A DNA stretch of 14,941 bases from an uncultured Duncaniella sp. (GTDB taxonomy: Bacteria; Bacteroidota; Bacteroidia; Bacteroidales; Muribaculaceae). The translations under genes were made by a program, and so were the position numbers. How positions within the stretch are numbered: the stretch's first letter is position 1; the number at the start of each line of letters is the position of its first letter. Shown one piece after another: positions 14,890-14,941 of this stretch. The notes beneath the pieces were generated by a model. The model was not told the DNA's origin. It was given only the letters and a program-made list of their open reading frames with translations, and made no database searches. The stretch is taken from positions 1 through 14,941 of the forward strand of contig CAJTMJ010000058.1 of NCBI GenBank assembly GCA_910577335.1. Reading direction: 5' to 3'.

Positions 14890-14941
14890 CACTACTGTCC
14901 ACTAAAAAATGGACGAGGTTAAAAATTAAATAAATTCGGTT
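14890..14941. repeat. Right arm of 52-bp perfect inverted repeat
   Basis: This arm is the exact reverse complement of 2-53 and runs to the last base of the window. Its inner boundary reads GGAAAT then CACTACTGTCC. No transposase sequence is in the window. With the left arm it brackets all nine genes. See the left arm for the interpretation as an insertion-sequence end or other repeat. Confidence 0.9.

Noticed and set aside
1..14941. tRNA, rRNA, CRISPR array or transposase genes
   Set aside because: I looked on both strands and found no cloverleaf-like segment in the intergenic gaps, no regularly spaced repeats and no transposase or integrase motif; only the terminal repeats hint at a mobile element.

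Overview
The window is a stretch of Bacteroidota DNA, most likely Bacteroidales and probably close to Muribaculaceae/Bacteroidaceae. The evidence is two SusC/SusD pairs, Bacteroides-type promoter elements (TTTG-N19-21-TAnnTTTG) in place of sigma70 boxes, AT-rich leaders without Shine-Dalgarno sequences, and a 29-residue AURKAIP1/COX24-like (bS22-like) protein typical of the phylum. All nine genes I accept lie on the minus strand, so transcription runs from high to low coordinates. No gene-free stretch exceeds 300 bases.

Layout in transcription order. (1) 14890-14941 is one arm of a 52-bp perfect inverted repeat; the other arm is 2-53 at the opposite end of the window. (2) 14842-14872 is a good promoter with a leader of about 140 nt, followed by a four-gene transport operon: SusC1 (11525-14692), SusD1 (9485-11515), SusC2 (6606-9434) and SusD2 (4862-6580). 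Gaps are 9, 50 and 25 nt, and two hairpins follow. Each pair should form an outer-membrane TonB-dependent importer (SusC barrel plus SusD lipoprotein lid). No glycoside hydrolase, surface glycan-binding protein or regulator is in view. (3) A housekeeping operon starts at its own promoter (4581-4612): a KdsC/KDN-9-phosphatase-type HAD phosphatase, a YhhQ/VUT queuosine-precursor transporter and a YjjG-like nucleotidase. (4) A third cluster starts near 2550: an HU-family DNA-binding protein, the 29-aa bS22-like protein and an RNase E/G-family ribonuclease, ending at a strong intrinsic terminator (142-199).

Main points for a second look: the whole segment sits between identical inverted repeats, which suggests flanking insertion sequences, an assembly break at a repeat, or less likely an invertible segment. 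The tandem SusCD operon has gene sizes and order reminiscent of the xylan-type xusABCD systems but has no adjacent enzymes. The second SusC lacks the usual N-terminal carboxypeptidase-regulatory-like domain. The sugar phosphatase carries residues remembered as specific to KDN-9-phosphate phosphatase, and its promoter shows that the longer TTG start is wrong. A perfect -7 promoter element just beyond the ribonuclease terminator points straight into the left repeat, as if its gene had been displaced.
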